Below are positions 14,992 to 24,834 of a stretch of DNA of 49,782 bases, piece after piece. The stretch spans positions 1 through 49,782 of the forward strand of contig CAKTWK010000016.1 of NCBI GenBank assembly GCA_934630735.1, read 5' to 3'. The stretch is from an uncultured Collinsella sp. (lineage in GTDB: Bacteria > Actinomycetota > Coriobacteriia > Coriobacteriales > Coriobacteriaceae). The notes under the pieces are model-generated. The model was not told the DNA's origin and did not search any database. It saw nothing but the letters and a program-made list of their open reading frames with translations. Positions within the stretch are counted from its first letter, which is position 1, and every line of letters starts with the position of its first letter. A program made the translations under genes and the position numbers.

Positions 14992-16248
14992 TTACATCCC
15001 TGTCAACAACACGACATCGAGAATCGTCACGATGGCACCAATCCCTACGAGCAGCGCGTTGAGCGGGCGCGAGTTGGCGTATTTGCCCATGACGCGGCGT
15101 GAGCTGGTGAGCCGTATGAGCACAAAGACCGTAATCGGCAGCTGAAGCGACAGCAGCGCCTGACTCCAGATGAGACCTTCAAAAGGATTTGGGACGACCA
15201 GGCACGCCGTCACTGCGCCGACGAAACAGGCTGTCACCCCGATCGAGGAGTGTCGGTCGTGGATGTCGTATTCCTCGTCGAACATGCCCGCAGTGATGGT
15301 GCCTGCCGCCATACCCGCCGTCACGCTACTCGATATGCCCGCGAACAGCAGCGCTACCGCAAAGATGGTCGAGCTCGCCGGGCCCAAGATGGGGGAGAGC
15401 GTGGCCGCTGCGACGGCGAGGTCGTCTACGACCATGCCGTGCGCAAAGAAGGTCGTTGCGGCCAGGATGACCATGGCCGAGTTGATTGCCCAGCCCACGC
15501 CCATCGAAAAGAGCGTGTCGAAGAGCTCGTAGCGCAGACGCTCTTCGATAACCTGCTCGCCTTGGCCTTCGAAGTGCATGGATTGGATGACCTCGGAGTG
15601 CAGAAAGAGATTGTGGGGCATAACGACTGCGCCCAGGACGCTCACGATAATCGTGGCAGAGCCAGTGGGCATGCTGGGCGTGATCCAGCTTGCGGCGGCC
15701 TGCGGCCAGTCGACCTTGACCAGCGCAAGCTCGGCCAAAAACGAGAGTCCTACCACGCCTACGAAGGCGATGATCCATCGCTCGGCGCGCTTGTAGGAGC
15801 TCGTCATGAGCATCGTCATCGATGCTGCCGCCACGATGACACAGCCCGCACGCACGGGCAGCCCAAAGAGCATTTGAAGGGCAATCGCGCCACCCAGGAC
15901 TTCGGCCATGGCGGTGGCGATCGTAGCGAGATAGGCGCTGCCGAGTACAGCACGTCCCACGATACGGGGGAGAAAGCGGGTCGTGGCCTCGGCAAGACAG
16001 GCGCCCGTGGCGATGCCCAAGTGCGCCGCGTTGTGCTGCAAGACGATGAGCATGATCGTGGACAGCGTGACAATCCACAGCAGCGTGTAGCCAAACTGCG
16101 AGCCCGCGGCCATATTTGAGGCCCAGTTGCCCGGGTCGATAAAGCCGACGGTCACGAGCAGCCCGGGGCCGATATGCCGCGCAATGTCGAGCCCGCCATG
16201 GCCGCCAGTGCGCGGGGAGCCAAAGTGTTGTTTGAGATGGTTGAGCAT
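14992..16248 (-). CDS. mntH: Nramp-family divalent metal transporter (MntH-like)
   Basis: This proton-coupled importer of Mn2+/Fe2+ sits in the cytoplasmic membrane. Its 418 residues form about 11 hydrophobic segments. The first-helix metal motif DPGN appears as FIDPGNWASNMAAGS near residue 40. The sixth-helix MPH motif appears as VVMPHNLFLHSE. Both are canonical for Nramp metal coordination. The start at 16248 (MLNHLKQHF) is chosen because AGGAG precedes it. A start 12 codons upstream lacks this. It lies 75 bases downstream of gpmA on the same strand and may be read from the same promoter. No MntR or Fur box was recognised. Confidence 0.93.
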   Translation of the reverse strand: MLNHLKQHFGSPRTGGHGGLDIARHIGPGLLVTVGFIDPGNWASNMAAGSQFGYTLLWIVTLSTIMLIVLQHNAAHLGIATGACLAEATTRFLPRIVGRAVLGSAYLATIATAMAEVLGGAIALQMLFGLPVRAGCVIVAAASMTMLMTSSYKRAERWIIAFVGVVGLSFLAELALVKVDWPQAAASWITPSMPTGSATIIVSVLGAVVMPHNLFLHSEVIQSMHFEGQGEQVIEERLRYELFDTLFSMGVGWAINSAMVILAATTFFAHGMVVDDLAVAAATLSPILGPASSTIFAVALLFAGISSSVTAGMAAGTITAGMFDEEYDIHDRHSSIGVTACFVGAVTACLVVPNPFEGLIWSQALLSLQLPITVFVLIRLTSSRRVMGKYANSRPLNALLVGIGAIVTILDVVLLTGM

Positions 16249-16323
16249 GGTGCGCTCCTGTGTATGGGCGGCGTGACGTCGCATCTGGGCCGTGCGGCGC
16301 CACGCGTCGGTTTTGGGTTGGGG

Positions 16324-17097
16324 CTACTTGTGTGCTTTGCCCTGATTGGCCACGGCGTCGATCTTGGCGGCGATGGTCGCCGGGTCGCCGATGTAGCGCT
16401 TGTCGAGGACGTTGAAATCGGTGTCGAAGGTGTAGACGAGCGGCACGCCGGTGGGGATGTTGACCTTGAGGATCTCCTCGGGCGTGAGGTGCTCGAGCTT
16501 CATGACGAGTGAGCGCAGGGAGTTGCCGTGTGCGGCGATGAGTACGCGCTTGCCGGCGAGCATCTGGGGGCGGATCTCGTCTTCGAAATAAGGCCAGGCG
16601 CGGGCGATCGTGTCCTTGAGGCACTCGGTATAGGGCAGCTGATCGGGCGCGACATCACGGTATTGCTCCTGGGTGTGGGGATCGCGCGCGTCGTCCGGTT
16701 CGAGTGCCGGCGGGCAGACATCGAAGGAGCGGCGCCAGATGAGCACCTGCTCGTCGCCGTGCTCCGCTGCGGCATCGGCCTTGTTGAGACCCTGCAACGC
16801 TCCGTAGTGGCGCTCGTTGAGCTTCCAGGATTTGATGACGGGCAACCACTCGCGATCCATTTGGCCGAGCACGATGTCGAGGGTGTGAATTGCGCGCTTG
16901 AGACGCGAGGTGTAGCAGACGTCGAAGTCGAAGCCCGCTTCTTTGAGGGCTCGACCGCCTGCTGCGGCTTCTTCGCGGCCCGTGTCGGTGAGTTCTACGT
17001 CGGTCCAGCCGGTGAACAGGTTGAGTTTGTTCCACTCGGATTCTCCGTGACGGATAAGGACAAGTTGCATTGTCTGTCGGTCTGCTCGGTGCGCCAT
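16324..17097 (-). CDS. gpmA: 2,3-bisphosphoglycerate-dependent phosphoglycerate mutase
   Basis: This glycolytic enzyme interconverts 3- and 2-phosphoglycerate. At 257 residues it matches the dPGM family. Catalytic features are LIRHGESEWN (the phosphorylated His), TGWTDVELTDTG, YTSRLKRAIHT, the Glu in LNERHYGALQG, and the second His in AAHGNSLRS. AAGGAGG lies close upstream of the ATG at 17097. A start at the downstream Met before QLVLIRHG would also give a complete domain but has no clear ribosome site. The gene is followed by mntH on the same strand. Confidence 0.95.
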   Translation of the reverse strand: MAHRADRQTMQLVLIRHGESEWNKLNLFTGWTDVELTDTGREEAAAGGRALKEAGFDFDVCYTSRLKRAIHTLDIVLGQMDREWLPVIKSWKLNERHYGALQGLNKADAAAEHGDEQVLIWRRSFDVCPPALEPDDARDPHTQEQYRDVAPDQLPYTECLKDTIARAWPYFEDEIRPQMLAGKRVLIAAHGNSLRSLVMKLEHLTPEEILKVNIPTGVPLVYTFDTDFNVLDKRYIGDPATIAAKIDAVANQGKAHK

Positions 17098-17234
17098 AGG
17101 GGCCTCCTTGATCTGGCACGGTGTGCGTGCCGTTTGCTTGACGCCGCAAAGGATACCCGTTTTAGGCTAAAAAGTTAACCAAGACTAACAAAATTGTTGT
17201 ATTTGAATGGGATGGTGAAAGGGGGCTGCCGAAA

Positions 17235-17376
17235 TGTCTCGATCTGTAACAACTAGGGATGGAAATTGGGCCTAGCTGTTACAGATCGAGACAAACCAAA
17301 ACCGTCCTGCAGAAAATCTCAATCCGTAACATCTAGGGGCCAAAATCGGCTCCTCCTGTTACAGATTGAGATGTTT
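17235..17376. repeat. 80-bp-period palindrome array, two units (units D-E)
   Basis: CTGTAAC at 17244 and its variant CCGTAAC at 17324 are exactly 80 bases apart. The linker after unit D resembles the linker after unit A at 14.8 kb (both contain CCAAAACCGT and GCAGAA). The array lies in the 454-base gap between gpmA and gltB. The rest of the gap (17377-17551) holds the gltB leader, in which I see no certain promoter. Confidence 0.95.
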
Positions 17377-17551
17377 GAAGCGGTGAGCTTACAAGCCGAA
17401 CTTGGGGACTGACGTACACGTTTGATGGCAAGACGTTGATGGCCGGCGTGCGTTACGCGATTGTTTCGAAACGGGTGAGAAACACAACGGGCCGGCGATG
17501 CTCATAGTATGCCTATTCAACTGACTGTCTAATATCTAGGGGAGGATTGCG

Positions 17552-20500
17552 ATGCAGGCAGATTCCGCTCAGCAGCAGGGCCTTTATCGCCCCGAATTCG
17601 ACCACGATGCTTGTGGCATCGGCGCGCTTGCCGATATCAACGGTGAGCGCCATCACCAGATTCTGGACGATGCACTGTCCATTCTGGTCAACTTGGAGCA
17701 CCGCGGCGGCACGGGACTCGAGAAGAACACCGGCGACGGCGCTGGCATCCTGTTCCAGGTTCCGCATCACTTTTTCCGTAAAGAGGCTCAAAAGTGCGGC
17801 CAGATTCTGCCGGCAGAGGGCGACTATGGCGTGGCAATGCTGTTCTTCCCGCAGGACGACAAGGGCGTAGAGGATGCCCGCCGCGTGTTTGAGGAAGGCT
17901 GCGCCGAGGCCGGCGTGCCGCTGCTCTTTTGGCGCGAGGTGCCGGTCGACCCGCACGACCTGGGCGAGACGACCCGCGCCTGCATGCCCACCATCTTGCA
18001 GGCCTTCCTGGGCCGTCCGGAAGACACGCCCGCCGGCGATACCTTTGAGCGTCGCCTGTACGTGTGCCGTCGCACCATCGAAAAGAAGGCCGACGCCGAG
18101 TTTGCCCTGCGCGACAAGATCTTCTACGTGTGCTCTATGAGCTCGCGCACCATCGTGTACAAGGGCATGCTGGTTGCCACGCAGATGCGTCGCTTCTTCA
18201 TCGACCTCAACGACGCCGCCGTCAAGACGGCCGTGGCGCTCGTCCACTCGCGCTACTCCACCAACACCACGCCCAGCTGGGAGCGCGCGCACCCCAACCG
18301 TTTTATCATCCATAACGGCGAGATCAACACCCTCAAGGGTAACGTCAACTGGATTCGCGCCCGCGAACCCAACCTGTACAGCCCCGTGCTGCAGCACGAT
18401 CTTGAACGCGTGATGCCCATCATCAACCGCGAGGGTTCCGACTCCGCGATTCTGGACAATGTGCTTGAGTTTTTGGTCATGAACGGTCGTCCGCTCACGC
18501 GTGCCGCGTCCATGTTGCTGCCCGAGCCGTGGGACCACAACGATAGCCTGAGTGAGGAGCGCCGCGCCTACGACGCCTACCAGTCCATGCTCATGGAGCC
18601 GTGGGACGGTCCTGCCGCTATCGCCTTTACCGACGGCCGCACGTTGGGTGCCGCCCTCGACCGTAACGGCCTGCGTCCCGCCCGCTACTATGTGACGCGC
18701 GACGGTCGCTTTATGCTGGCAAGCGAGGTGGGCACCATCGAGGTGAGCCCCGAGAACATCCTGACGAGCGGCTGTCTGGGGCCGGGCCAGATGCTCGAGG
18801 TCGACTTTGCCCGCGGGCGCGTCATCTACAACGACGAGCTTCGCGCCCGTTACGCCAAGGAAAAGCCCTACCGTGATTGGATTGCCGAGGAGACGCTGAC
18901 CGTCGACGCACTCGATGAGCCCGTTGCGGCAACGCCCGCCGAGGACGCCGAGGTGCCCGCCGCCGTGCGTATGGCCAAGCTCGGCTATCACTGGGATGAC
19001 GTCGACGAGGTCGTGCGCCCCATGGCCCAGCAGGGCAAGGCCCCGCTCGCCTCGATGGGCATCGATGCGCCGCTGGCCTGCCTGTCCAAGAAGACGCGCT
19101 CGTTCTTTGACTACTTCTATCAGCTGTTCGCTCAGGTCACGAACCCGCCCATCGACGCCCTTCGCGAGCATATGGTCACCTCGACCACGCTCTACCTGGG
19201 CAACCACGGCAACCTGCTCGAGGATTCCCGTACGGCCTGCCAGCTGGTTCGCTTGGAGCGTCCGTTGCTGAGCGAGGAGGAGTTTGACCGCATCTGCGCC
19301 ATCGACCGCGTGGGCTTTAAGACCCGCCGTTTCCGTGCCGTGTACCGCCGCGATGCCGGCGAGGGCGCGCTGCAGGCTGCGCTCAAGCAGCTTGCAGAGG
19401 ACGTTGAGGCTGCGGTCCGCGACGGCGTGAACATCGTGGTGCTGAGCGATCGTGCTGCTGCGGGCGAGGCGCCCGTGCCGTCGCTGCTCGCCGTGGGCTG
19501 CGTGCACAATCACCTGATCCGCGCCGGTGTGCGTACCTTTGCCGACATCGTGGTGGAGTGCGGCGACGCCGTGTCCCCGCACGACTTTGCGGCACTGGTG
19601 GGCTACTCCGCGAGCGGCATCTATCCGTACAACGCACATGCGTGCATCCGCGATCTGGCGGCACGCGGCGACCTGGAAGTGACGGCCGAGCAGGGCATCG
19701 CCAACTACAACAAGGCTGCGACCGCCGGCATCGTCTCCATCATGTCCAAGATGGGCATCTCCACGGTGCAGAGCTACCATTCGGCGCAGATCTTCGAGGC
19801 CGTGGGCTTTACGCCGGAGTTCGTCAACGCGTATTTCGCCGGCACGGTGAGCCGTGTGGGCGGTATGGGTGTCGAGGACGTCGAGCGCGAGCAAAACGAG
19901 CGCTACGACGCCGCGCTCGCTATCCTAAGGAGCCCGGCTCCCGATCAGCTGCCCACGTTGGGTCTGACCAAGTGGCGCCCGCTCGGCGGCGAGGATCACC
20001 TCATCGATCCGCAGACTGTTTACCTGCTTCAGACCGCCTGCCGTGAGGACAGCTACGACACCTTTAAGGAGTACAGCAGCCGCCTGCACCGCACCGGCCG
20101 TGCCGTGCGCCTGCGCGACTTGCTCGACTTTGATGCCAGCGGTCGCACTCCGGTGGCACTCGACGAGGTGGAGCCGGCGCTCGACATTGTCCGCCGCTTT
20201 AACACCGGCGCCATGTCGTACGGCTCCATCAGCAAAGAAGCGCACGAGTGCATGGCCATCGCCATGAATCGCCTGCATGGACGCTCCAACTCGGGCGAGG
20301 GCGGCGAGGACCCGCGTCGCGAGACCCCGCTGGCCAACGGTGACTCCAAGAACTCCGCCATCAAGCAGGTGGCAAGCGCACGCTTTGGCGTGACGAGCCG
20401 CTACCTGTGCAGCGCCTTCGAGATTCAGATCAAGATGGCCCAGGGCGCCAAGCCCGGCGAGGGTGGACACCTGCCCGGCAAGAAGGTCTACCCCTGGATC

Positions 20501-22252
20501 GCCGAGGTCCGTCAGTCCACGCCCGGCATCGGCCTGATTTCGCCTCCGCCGCACCACGATATTTACTCCATCGAGGACCTGGCAGAGCTGATCTTTGACC
20601 TTAAGAACGCCAACCCCGGCGCGCGCGTGTCGGTCAAGCTGGTCAGCGAGGCCGGCGTCGGCACCATCGCCACCGGTGTGGCCAAGGGTGCTGCCGACAA
20701 GATCTTGATCAGTGGCCACAACGGCGGCTCAGGTGCCGCTGCGCGCGACTCTATCTGGCATGCGGGTCTGCCGCTGGAGCTTGGCCTTGCCGAGGCCCAG
20801 CAGACGCTGCTGCAAAACGGCCTGCGCTCACGCGTGGTGCTCGAGGCCGACGGCAAGCTCATGGACGGCACCGACGTTGCCGTCGCCTGCTTGCTGGGCG
20901 CCGAGGAGTTTGGCTTTGCGACCATGCCGCTCATCTCGATGGGCTGCCTCATGCAGCGCGACTGCCAGCAGGATACTTGCCCCGCCGGCATCGCCACGCA
21001 AAACTGCCGCCTGCGTCGCGGCTTCCGCGGCAAGCCCGAGCACGTTGAGCACTTTATGCTCTTTGTTGCCGAGCAGCTGCGTGAGGTCATGGCGAGCCTG
21101 GGCTTCCGCACCGTCGATGAGATGGTTGGCCATCCCGAGTGTTTGCGCCAGATCGAGGTGCCGGGCAACCGCAAGGCCAACCTGCTGGATCTGTCGCCCG
21201 TGCTGGCAAGCGCGACCTGTGAGTTCGGTGCCCATATCCCAGGCGCCGACGGTCGTCACTTCCTGCCGCAGATGGCCGCGGACAGCGAGCTCGACAAGAC
21301 GCTCGACTCCACGCTGTTCGTGCCCTATACGGCCGATGCCCGTGCCCACTTGCGTCCGATTCGCTTCCGCGCTGATATCGCCAACGTCAACCGTTGCGTG
21401 GGCACCATCCTGGGTAACGCGGTGACCAAGGCACATCCCGAGGGCCTGCCCGCCGGCTCCATCACCATCGATTGCGATGGATCGGCCGGTCAGAGCTTTG
21501 GCGCCTTCCTGCCGCGCGGCATTACGCTCAACGTGTGCGGCGACGCCAACGACTACTTTGGTAAGGGCCTTTCGGGCGGCGAGGTGTCGGTGTGCCCCAA
21601 CCCGCATGCGACCTACAAGTTCGACGAGAACATCATCGTGGGCAACGTTGCGTTCTTTGGTGCCACGAGCGGTCGCGGCTTCATTAACGGTCTTGCCGGC
21701 CAGCGTTTTGCCGTGCGCAACTCCGGTGCCACCGTGGTGGTCGAGGGCTGTGGCAACCATGGCTGCGAGTACATGACGGGCGGTCTGGCGCTCATCCTGG
21801 GCGAGGTCGGGCAGAACTTCGCCGCCGGTATGACGGGCGGCGTGGCCTATGTCTTTGACCAGTACGGCACGCTCGATGCCCGTGTGAACCATGAGAGCGT
21901 GGAGCTCAAGGCCCCGACGGCCGGCGAGCTGGCGCAGATTCGCGAGCTCATCCAGGAGCACGTGGACGCGACGCAGAGCCCGCGCGGCATTAAGCTGCTC
22001 TACAGCTTTGAGACGATGAGCAAGCACTTTGTGAAGGTCATTCCGACCGAGTACGAGCGCGTGCTGGCGATTGTCGCCGCGGGCGAGGCTGCCGGCAAGA
22101 CGCATGCGCAGGCCGAGGAACTGGCGTTTGACATCGTGACCGGTCGCGCCGACGCTGCTGATGTTGCCCGCTTTGATGTTGCGGGCGGTGCTGCGGGTGC
22201 TGCGCCCGTGGCCGCTACCAGCTCTGTTGCTTCGACCAAGAAGGAGGCGTAA
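17552..22252 (+). CDS. gltB: Glutamate synthase large subunit
   Basis: GltB makes glutamate from glutamine and 2-oxoglutarate in the GS-GOGAT pathway of ammonium assimilation. The 1566 residues match the bacterial large subunit. A short propeptide is followed by Cys21 in DHDACGIG, the N-terminal nucleophile of the class II glutaminase domain after cleavage. The central and FMN-binding domains include the stretches GAMSYGSIS and GHNGGSGAAARDS. The 3Fe-4S ligands are C1132, C1138 and C1143 in CLMQRDCQQDTC. A GXGXG-type beta-helix domain forms the C-terminus. The ATG follows GGGGAGG. gltD starts 5 bases after the stop, so the two form an operon. Confidence 0.97.
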   Translation: MQADSAQQQGLYRPEFDHDACGIGALADINGERHHQILDDALSILVNLEHRGGTGLEKNTGDGAGILFQVPHHFFRKEAQKCGQILPAEGDYGVAMLFFPQDDKGVEDARRVFEEGCAEAGVPLLFWREVPVDPHDLGETTRACMPTILQAFLGRPEDTPAGDTFERRLYVCRRTIEKKADAEFALRDKIFYVCSMSSRTIVYKGMLVATQMRRFFIDLNDAAVKTAVALVHSRYSTNTTPSWERAHPNRFIIHNGEINTLKGNVNWIRAREPNLYSPVLQHDLERVMPIINREGSDSAILDNVLEFLVMNGRPLTRAASMLLPEPWDHNDSLSEERRAYDAYQSMLMEPWDGPAAIAFTDGRTLGAALDRNGLRPARYYVTRDGRFMLASEVGTIEVSPENILTSGCLGPGQMLEVDFARGRVIYNDELRARYAKEKPYRDWIAEETLTVDALDEPVAATPAEDAEVPAAVRMAKLGYHWDDVDEVVRPMAQQGKAPLASMGIDAPLACLSKKTRSFFDYFYQLFAQVTNPPIDALREHMVTSTTLYLGNHGNLLEDSRTACQLVRLERPLLSEEEFDRICAIDRVGFKTRRFRAVYRRDAGEGALQAALKQLAEDVEAAVRDGVNIVVLSDRAAAGEAPVPSLLAVGCVHNHLIRAGVRTFADIVVECGDAVSPHDFAALVGYSASGIYPYNAHACIRDLAARGDLEVTAEQGIANYNKAATAGIVSIMSKMGISTVQSYHSAQIFEAVGFTPEFVNAYFAGTVSRVGGMGVEDVEREQNERYDAALAILRSPAPDQLPTLGLTKWRPLGGEDHLIDPQTVYLLQTACREDSYDTFKEYSSRLHRTGRAVRLRDLLDFDASGRTPVALDEVEPALDIVRRFNTGAMSYGSISKEAHECMAIAMNRLHGRSNSGEGGEDPRRETPLANGDSKNSAIKQVASARFGVTSRYLCSAFEIQIKMAQGAKPGEGGHLPGKKVYPWIAEVRQSTPGIGLISPPPHHDIYSIEDLAELIFDLKNANPGARVSVKLVSEAGVGTIATGVAKGAADKILISGHNGGSGAAARDSIWHAGLPLELGLAEAQQTLLQNGLRSRVVLEADGKLMDGTDVAVACLLGAEEFGFATMPLISMGCLMQRDCQQDTCPAGIATQNCRLRRGFRGKPEHVEHFMLFVAEQLREVMASLGFRTVDEMVGHPECLRQIEVPGNRKANLLDLSPVLASATCEFGAHIPGADGRHFLPQMAADSELDKTLDSTLFVPYTADARAHLRPIRFRADIANVNRCVGTILGNAVTKAHPEGLPAGSITIDCDGSAGQSFGAFLPRGITLNVCGDANDYFGKGLSGGEVSVCPNPHATYKFDENIIVGNVAFFGATSGRGFINGLAGQRFAVRNSGATVVVEGCGNHGCEYMTGGLALILGEVGQNFAAGMTGGVAYVFDQYGTLDARVNHESVELKAPTAGELAQIRELIQEHVDATQSPRGIKLLYSFETMSKHFVKVIPTEYERVLAIVAAGEAAGKTHAQAEELAFDIVTGRADAADVARFDVAGGAAGAAPVAATSSVASTKKEA

Positions 22253-22257
22253 GTGCC

Positions 22258-23739
22258 ATGGGTAAGCCCGGTGCTTTTCTTGATATCGATCGCGTGACCC
22301 ACGAGCTGCGCCCTGTGGAGGAGCGCAGCCATGATTTTGATCCGCTGTACGTGGAGCTCGATGACGACGCACGTCGCGCCCAGGCGAGCCGCTGCATGAT
22401 GTGCGGCGTGGCGTTTTGCCAGATGGGCGCGAGCTTTGGCAAGGCACGCCCGAGCGGCTGCCCGCTACACAACCTGATTCCCGAGTGGAATGAACTGGTG
22501 TACCGCGGCCGCTGGGACGAGGCTGCCGAGCGTCTGTCGCTCACCTCGCCCATGCCCGAGTTCACGAGTCGCGTGTGCCCGGCGCTGTGCGAGGCCGCGT
22601 GCAACCTGGGTTCGGTCGACGGTCAGCCCACGACGATCCATGACAACGAGCGTGCGATCAGCGACCACGAGTGGGCAAATGGCGGTCCGCGTCGCTTTGA
22701 GCCGGTGGGGGAGGGCGCACCCATGGTTGCCGTGGTGGGCTCCGGTCCTGCTGGTCTGGTGGCGGCATGGGAACTTGCGCGTCGTGGCGCCCGCGTGACG
22801 GTGTTTGAGCGCGACGACCGTCCGGGCGGTCTGCTCATGTACGGCATTCCCAATATGAAGCTCGAGAAGTCCGTGGTCGAGCGCCGCGTGGCGCTCATGC
22901 GTGAGCTGGGCATTGTGTTTGAGCTGGGCGCCGATGTGACGGACCCTGCAGTGGCGGCCAAGCTCGATGGCTTTGACGCTGTCGTGGTGGCTGCTGGCGC
23001 CCGTGCCCCGCGCGGGCTTTCGGCTGCGAACATTGACGCTCCCGGCGTGGTGTATGCCGTGGACTATCTGACGGCTTCGACTGTGTCGGTACTCGACGGC
23101 GTCGAGCCCGCTATTGACGCGCGCGGCCTGGACGTCGTGGTCATTGGCGGCGGTGATACCGGCAACGACTGCGTGGGTACCGCGGTGCGCCAGGGTGCGC
23201 GCAGCGTGCGCCAGTTTGAGTTCTTGCCGGCTGCGCCCGATAAACGCGCGGCGAGCAACCCCTGGCCGCAGTGGCCCAACGTTAAGAAGACCGACTACGG
23301 CCAGCAGGAGGCTATCGCTGCGATGGGTGGCGAGATGCGTGCCTGGGGCGTGGACACCCTCGAGGTGCTGCTGGACAAGAAGGGTGCGGCTGCGGGTTTG
23401 CGCGTGGTCGATCTGGATTGGTCGGCGGGAAAGCCCGAGCGCATTGCGGGCTCCGAGCACGAGGTGCCGGCGCAGCTGGTACTCATCGCCTGTGGCTTTA
23501 CGGGTCCGGAGCACAGCGTGTTCAACGCTGTTGGCGTGCCCGTTGCCGCCGCTGGCCGTCCGCTGCCGGTGATGGCTGCCGAGGGCTCGCACCTTGCGAC
23601 CCGTGTCGACGGTGTCGCCGCGGATGCCGCGCCGGTGTACGTGGCCGGCGACGCCCGCAACGGCAGCTCGCTCGTCGTGAACGCCATGGCCGATGCCCTG
23701 GCCTGCGCAGCCGAAGTCGCCGAGGCGCTGGAGCTGTAA
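22258..23739 (+). CDS. gltD: Glutamate synthase small subunit
   Basis: GltD oxidises NAD(P)H and passes electrons through flavin and Fe-S clusters to GltB. The 493 residues match the beta-subunit family. The N-terminal cysteines CMMCGVAFC and the later RVCPALCEAACNLG bind 4Fe-4S clusters. The FAD motif VVGSGPAGLVAAWELA follows near residue 160. A second nucleotide motif, VVIGGGDTGNDCVG, is near 295. The C-terminal GDARNGSSLVVNAMADA closes the FAD site. AAGGAGG lies within the end of gltB, which indicates translational coupling. Confidence 0.97.
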   Translation: MGKPGAFLDIDRVTHELRPVEERSHDFDPLYVELDDDARRAQASRCMMCGVAFCQMGASFGKARPSGCPLHNLIPEWNELVYRGRWDEAAERLSLTSPMPEFTSRVCPALCEAACNLGSVDGQPTTIHDNERAISDHEWANGGPRRFEPVGEGAPMVAVVGSGPAGLVAAWELARRGARVTVFERDDRPGGLLMYGIPNMKLEKSVVERRVALMRELGIVFELGADVTDPAVAAKLDGFDAVVVAAGARAPRGLSAANIDAPGVVYAVDYLTASTVSVLDGVEPAIDARGLDVVVIGGGDTGNDCVGTAVRQGARSVRQFEFLPAAPDKRAASNPWPQWPNVKKTDYGQQEAIAAMGGEMRAWGVDTLEVLLDKKGAAAGLRVVDLDWSAGKPERIAGSEHEVPAQLVLIACGFTGPEHSVFNAVGVPVAAAGRPLPVMAAEGSHLATRVDGVAADAAPVYVAGDARNGSSLVVNAMADALACAAEVAEALEL

Positions 23740-23756
23740 AGTAGTCATTTAAGAAC

Positions 23757-23797
23757 GTCCCCAATGACTAGTCATTTTTTGTCTAGTCGTTGGGGAC
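23757..23797. repeat. Palindrome after gltD in a 352-base gap
   Basis: GTCCCCAATGACTAG (23757-23771) and CTAGTCGTTGGGGAC (23783-23797) form a 15-bp stem with one mismatch, and the loop contains six T residues. It probably ends gltBD transcripts. The rest of the gap up to 24091 holds no convincing gene. An open frame at 23764-24066 begins inside the palindrome, has no ribosome site and has biased, Cys/Leu-rich composition. TTTGTCGAC occurs twice (near 23820 and 23849) without clear meaning. Confidence 0.8.
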
Positions 23798-24091
23798 ACT
23801 CTTTGCGAGCGATTTGCTCGTTTGTCGACGTACGGGCGTTCATTTGTCGACTTCTTGGGCTGTGGCCACCTGTTGTTTCTGTGGTGGCTGCGGGCATCTG
23901 GCTCAAAAAGCGGGTTGGCTGTCTATGTCTACCTGCGGTTTTGTTGCGGTGCGCTCATTCGGTCAAGTGCCCCGTCAAGTGTTTGGTTAGCATCTGGTTT
24001 GCAGTCGAAGGCCTATTTTGCCCGCGCTTGCCTCGGCTGCTCGCCCTCCTCGTAAGCTCAAATTGAGGTCCATCAGTTTGAGGAGGATGCC

Positions 24092-24799
24092 ATGACTGAC
24101 CAAGTTTTTGACCGAGCACAGCTGGCCGAGGCCGTCGGCAACGATATTGCCGACATGGCTCACTTTTGGATGCTGCGGAAGTTTCAATTTCTGGAGCCGG
24201 CGCGTGAGCAGTTCGAGATTATCGTCGATCCGTGGCTCAGCTATTGCGAGGAACCTTCTCAAAACGAAATCATGGCCTACAACATGGCGTTTACCGATTG
24301 GCTGCTGTTTGAGCGCCCCTATTACCACGACAAGACGCTGTTGGAGCTGTATGTGGACGAGCCACCGGCGTCAATTTCTCCTGCTTCGCTCGGGCGACTT
24401 AAGCAGGTGCGTGACGCGCAGTATTTCTCGCGCTTTGGCATTTTGGACAAGGATCCCGCGGCTGGCATGGTCGTGCTGAAGGACACGCGCACCGACCGTC
24501 GCTTTGACGTCTACGACCCACATATCGTGCAAAAGGAGCACTGGAGCGACGGCGCGATTGCGGTGCGACTCGCGTGCGTCGACGATGTCTGGCTGACGGC
24601 GGGGCAGCTCTACCTGTATGACATCGCGCGCCTGGGCGACACGGCCGTCGACGGGCCGGGCGCGGTGCATCCCGAGGACCTAGAGGACGGTTTCGACACC
24701 TCGTGCATCAGCTTCTTTTTGCGCCTGGTCCGCGACATCATGGGTGCCCAGGGGCGCTACGTAAAGTCGCTCAATATTTACGAGCAGGAATGGGAGTAG
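24092..24799 (+). CDS. Hypothetical acidic protein
   Basis: A 235-residue soluble, acidic and aromatic-rich protein with no signal peptide, membrane segment or Cys motif. The N-terminus is helical with FWMLRKFQFLEPAREQFEI. A middle segment (DKDPAAGMVVLKDTRTDRRF, DVYDPHIVQ) looks like beta strands, and the C-terminus returns to helix. I do not recognise the family. The ATG has a strong GAGGAGG ribosome site, and third-position GC matches real genes, so it is very likely expressed. It stands alone between the gltD palindrome and a repeat array. Confidence 0.8.
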   Translation: MTDQVFDRAQLAEAVGNDIADMAHFWMLRKFQFLEPAREQFEIIVDPWLSYCEEPSQNEIMAYNMAFTDWLLFERPYYHDKTLLELYVDEPPASISPASLGRLKQVRDAQYFSRFGILDKDPAAGMVVLKDTRTDRRFDVYDPHIVQKEHWSDGAIAVRLACVDDVWLTAGQLYLYDIARLGDTAVDGPGAVHPEDLEDGFDTSCISFFLRLVRDIMGAQGRYVKSLNIYEQEWE

Positions 24800-24834
24800 G
24801 GGATGGGCTGTCGCAGCGCCGCCGCCTGTCTATT

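Noticed and set aside
17452..17483. Actinobacterial GlnR-type box before gltB (GTTAC, GAAAC-N6-GAAAC)
   Set aside because: The half-sites occur, but not in the standard GTnAC-N6-GAAAC order, and it is not known whether this organism has GlnR.
17513..22447. Long minus-strand open frames over gltB and gltD
   Set aside because: The plus-strand genes are intact with known motifs, and the minus frames cross gene boundaries without ribosome sites.
23764..24066. 100-codon plus-strand frame after gltD
   Set aside because: It starts inside a palindrome and has no ribosome site, conserved motif or GC-rich third positions.
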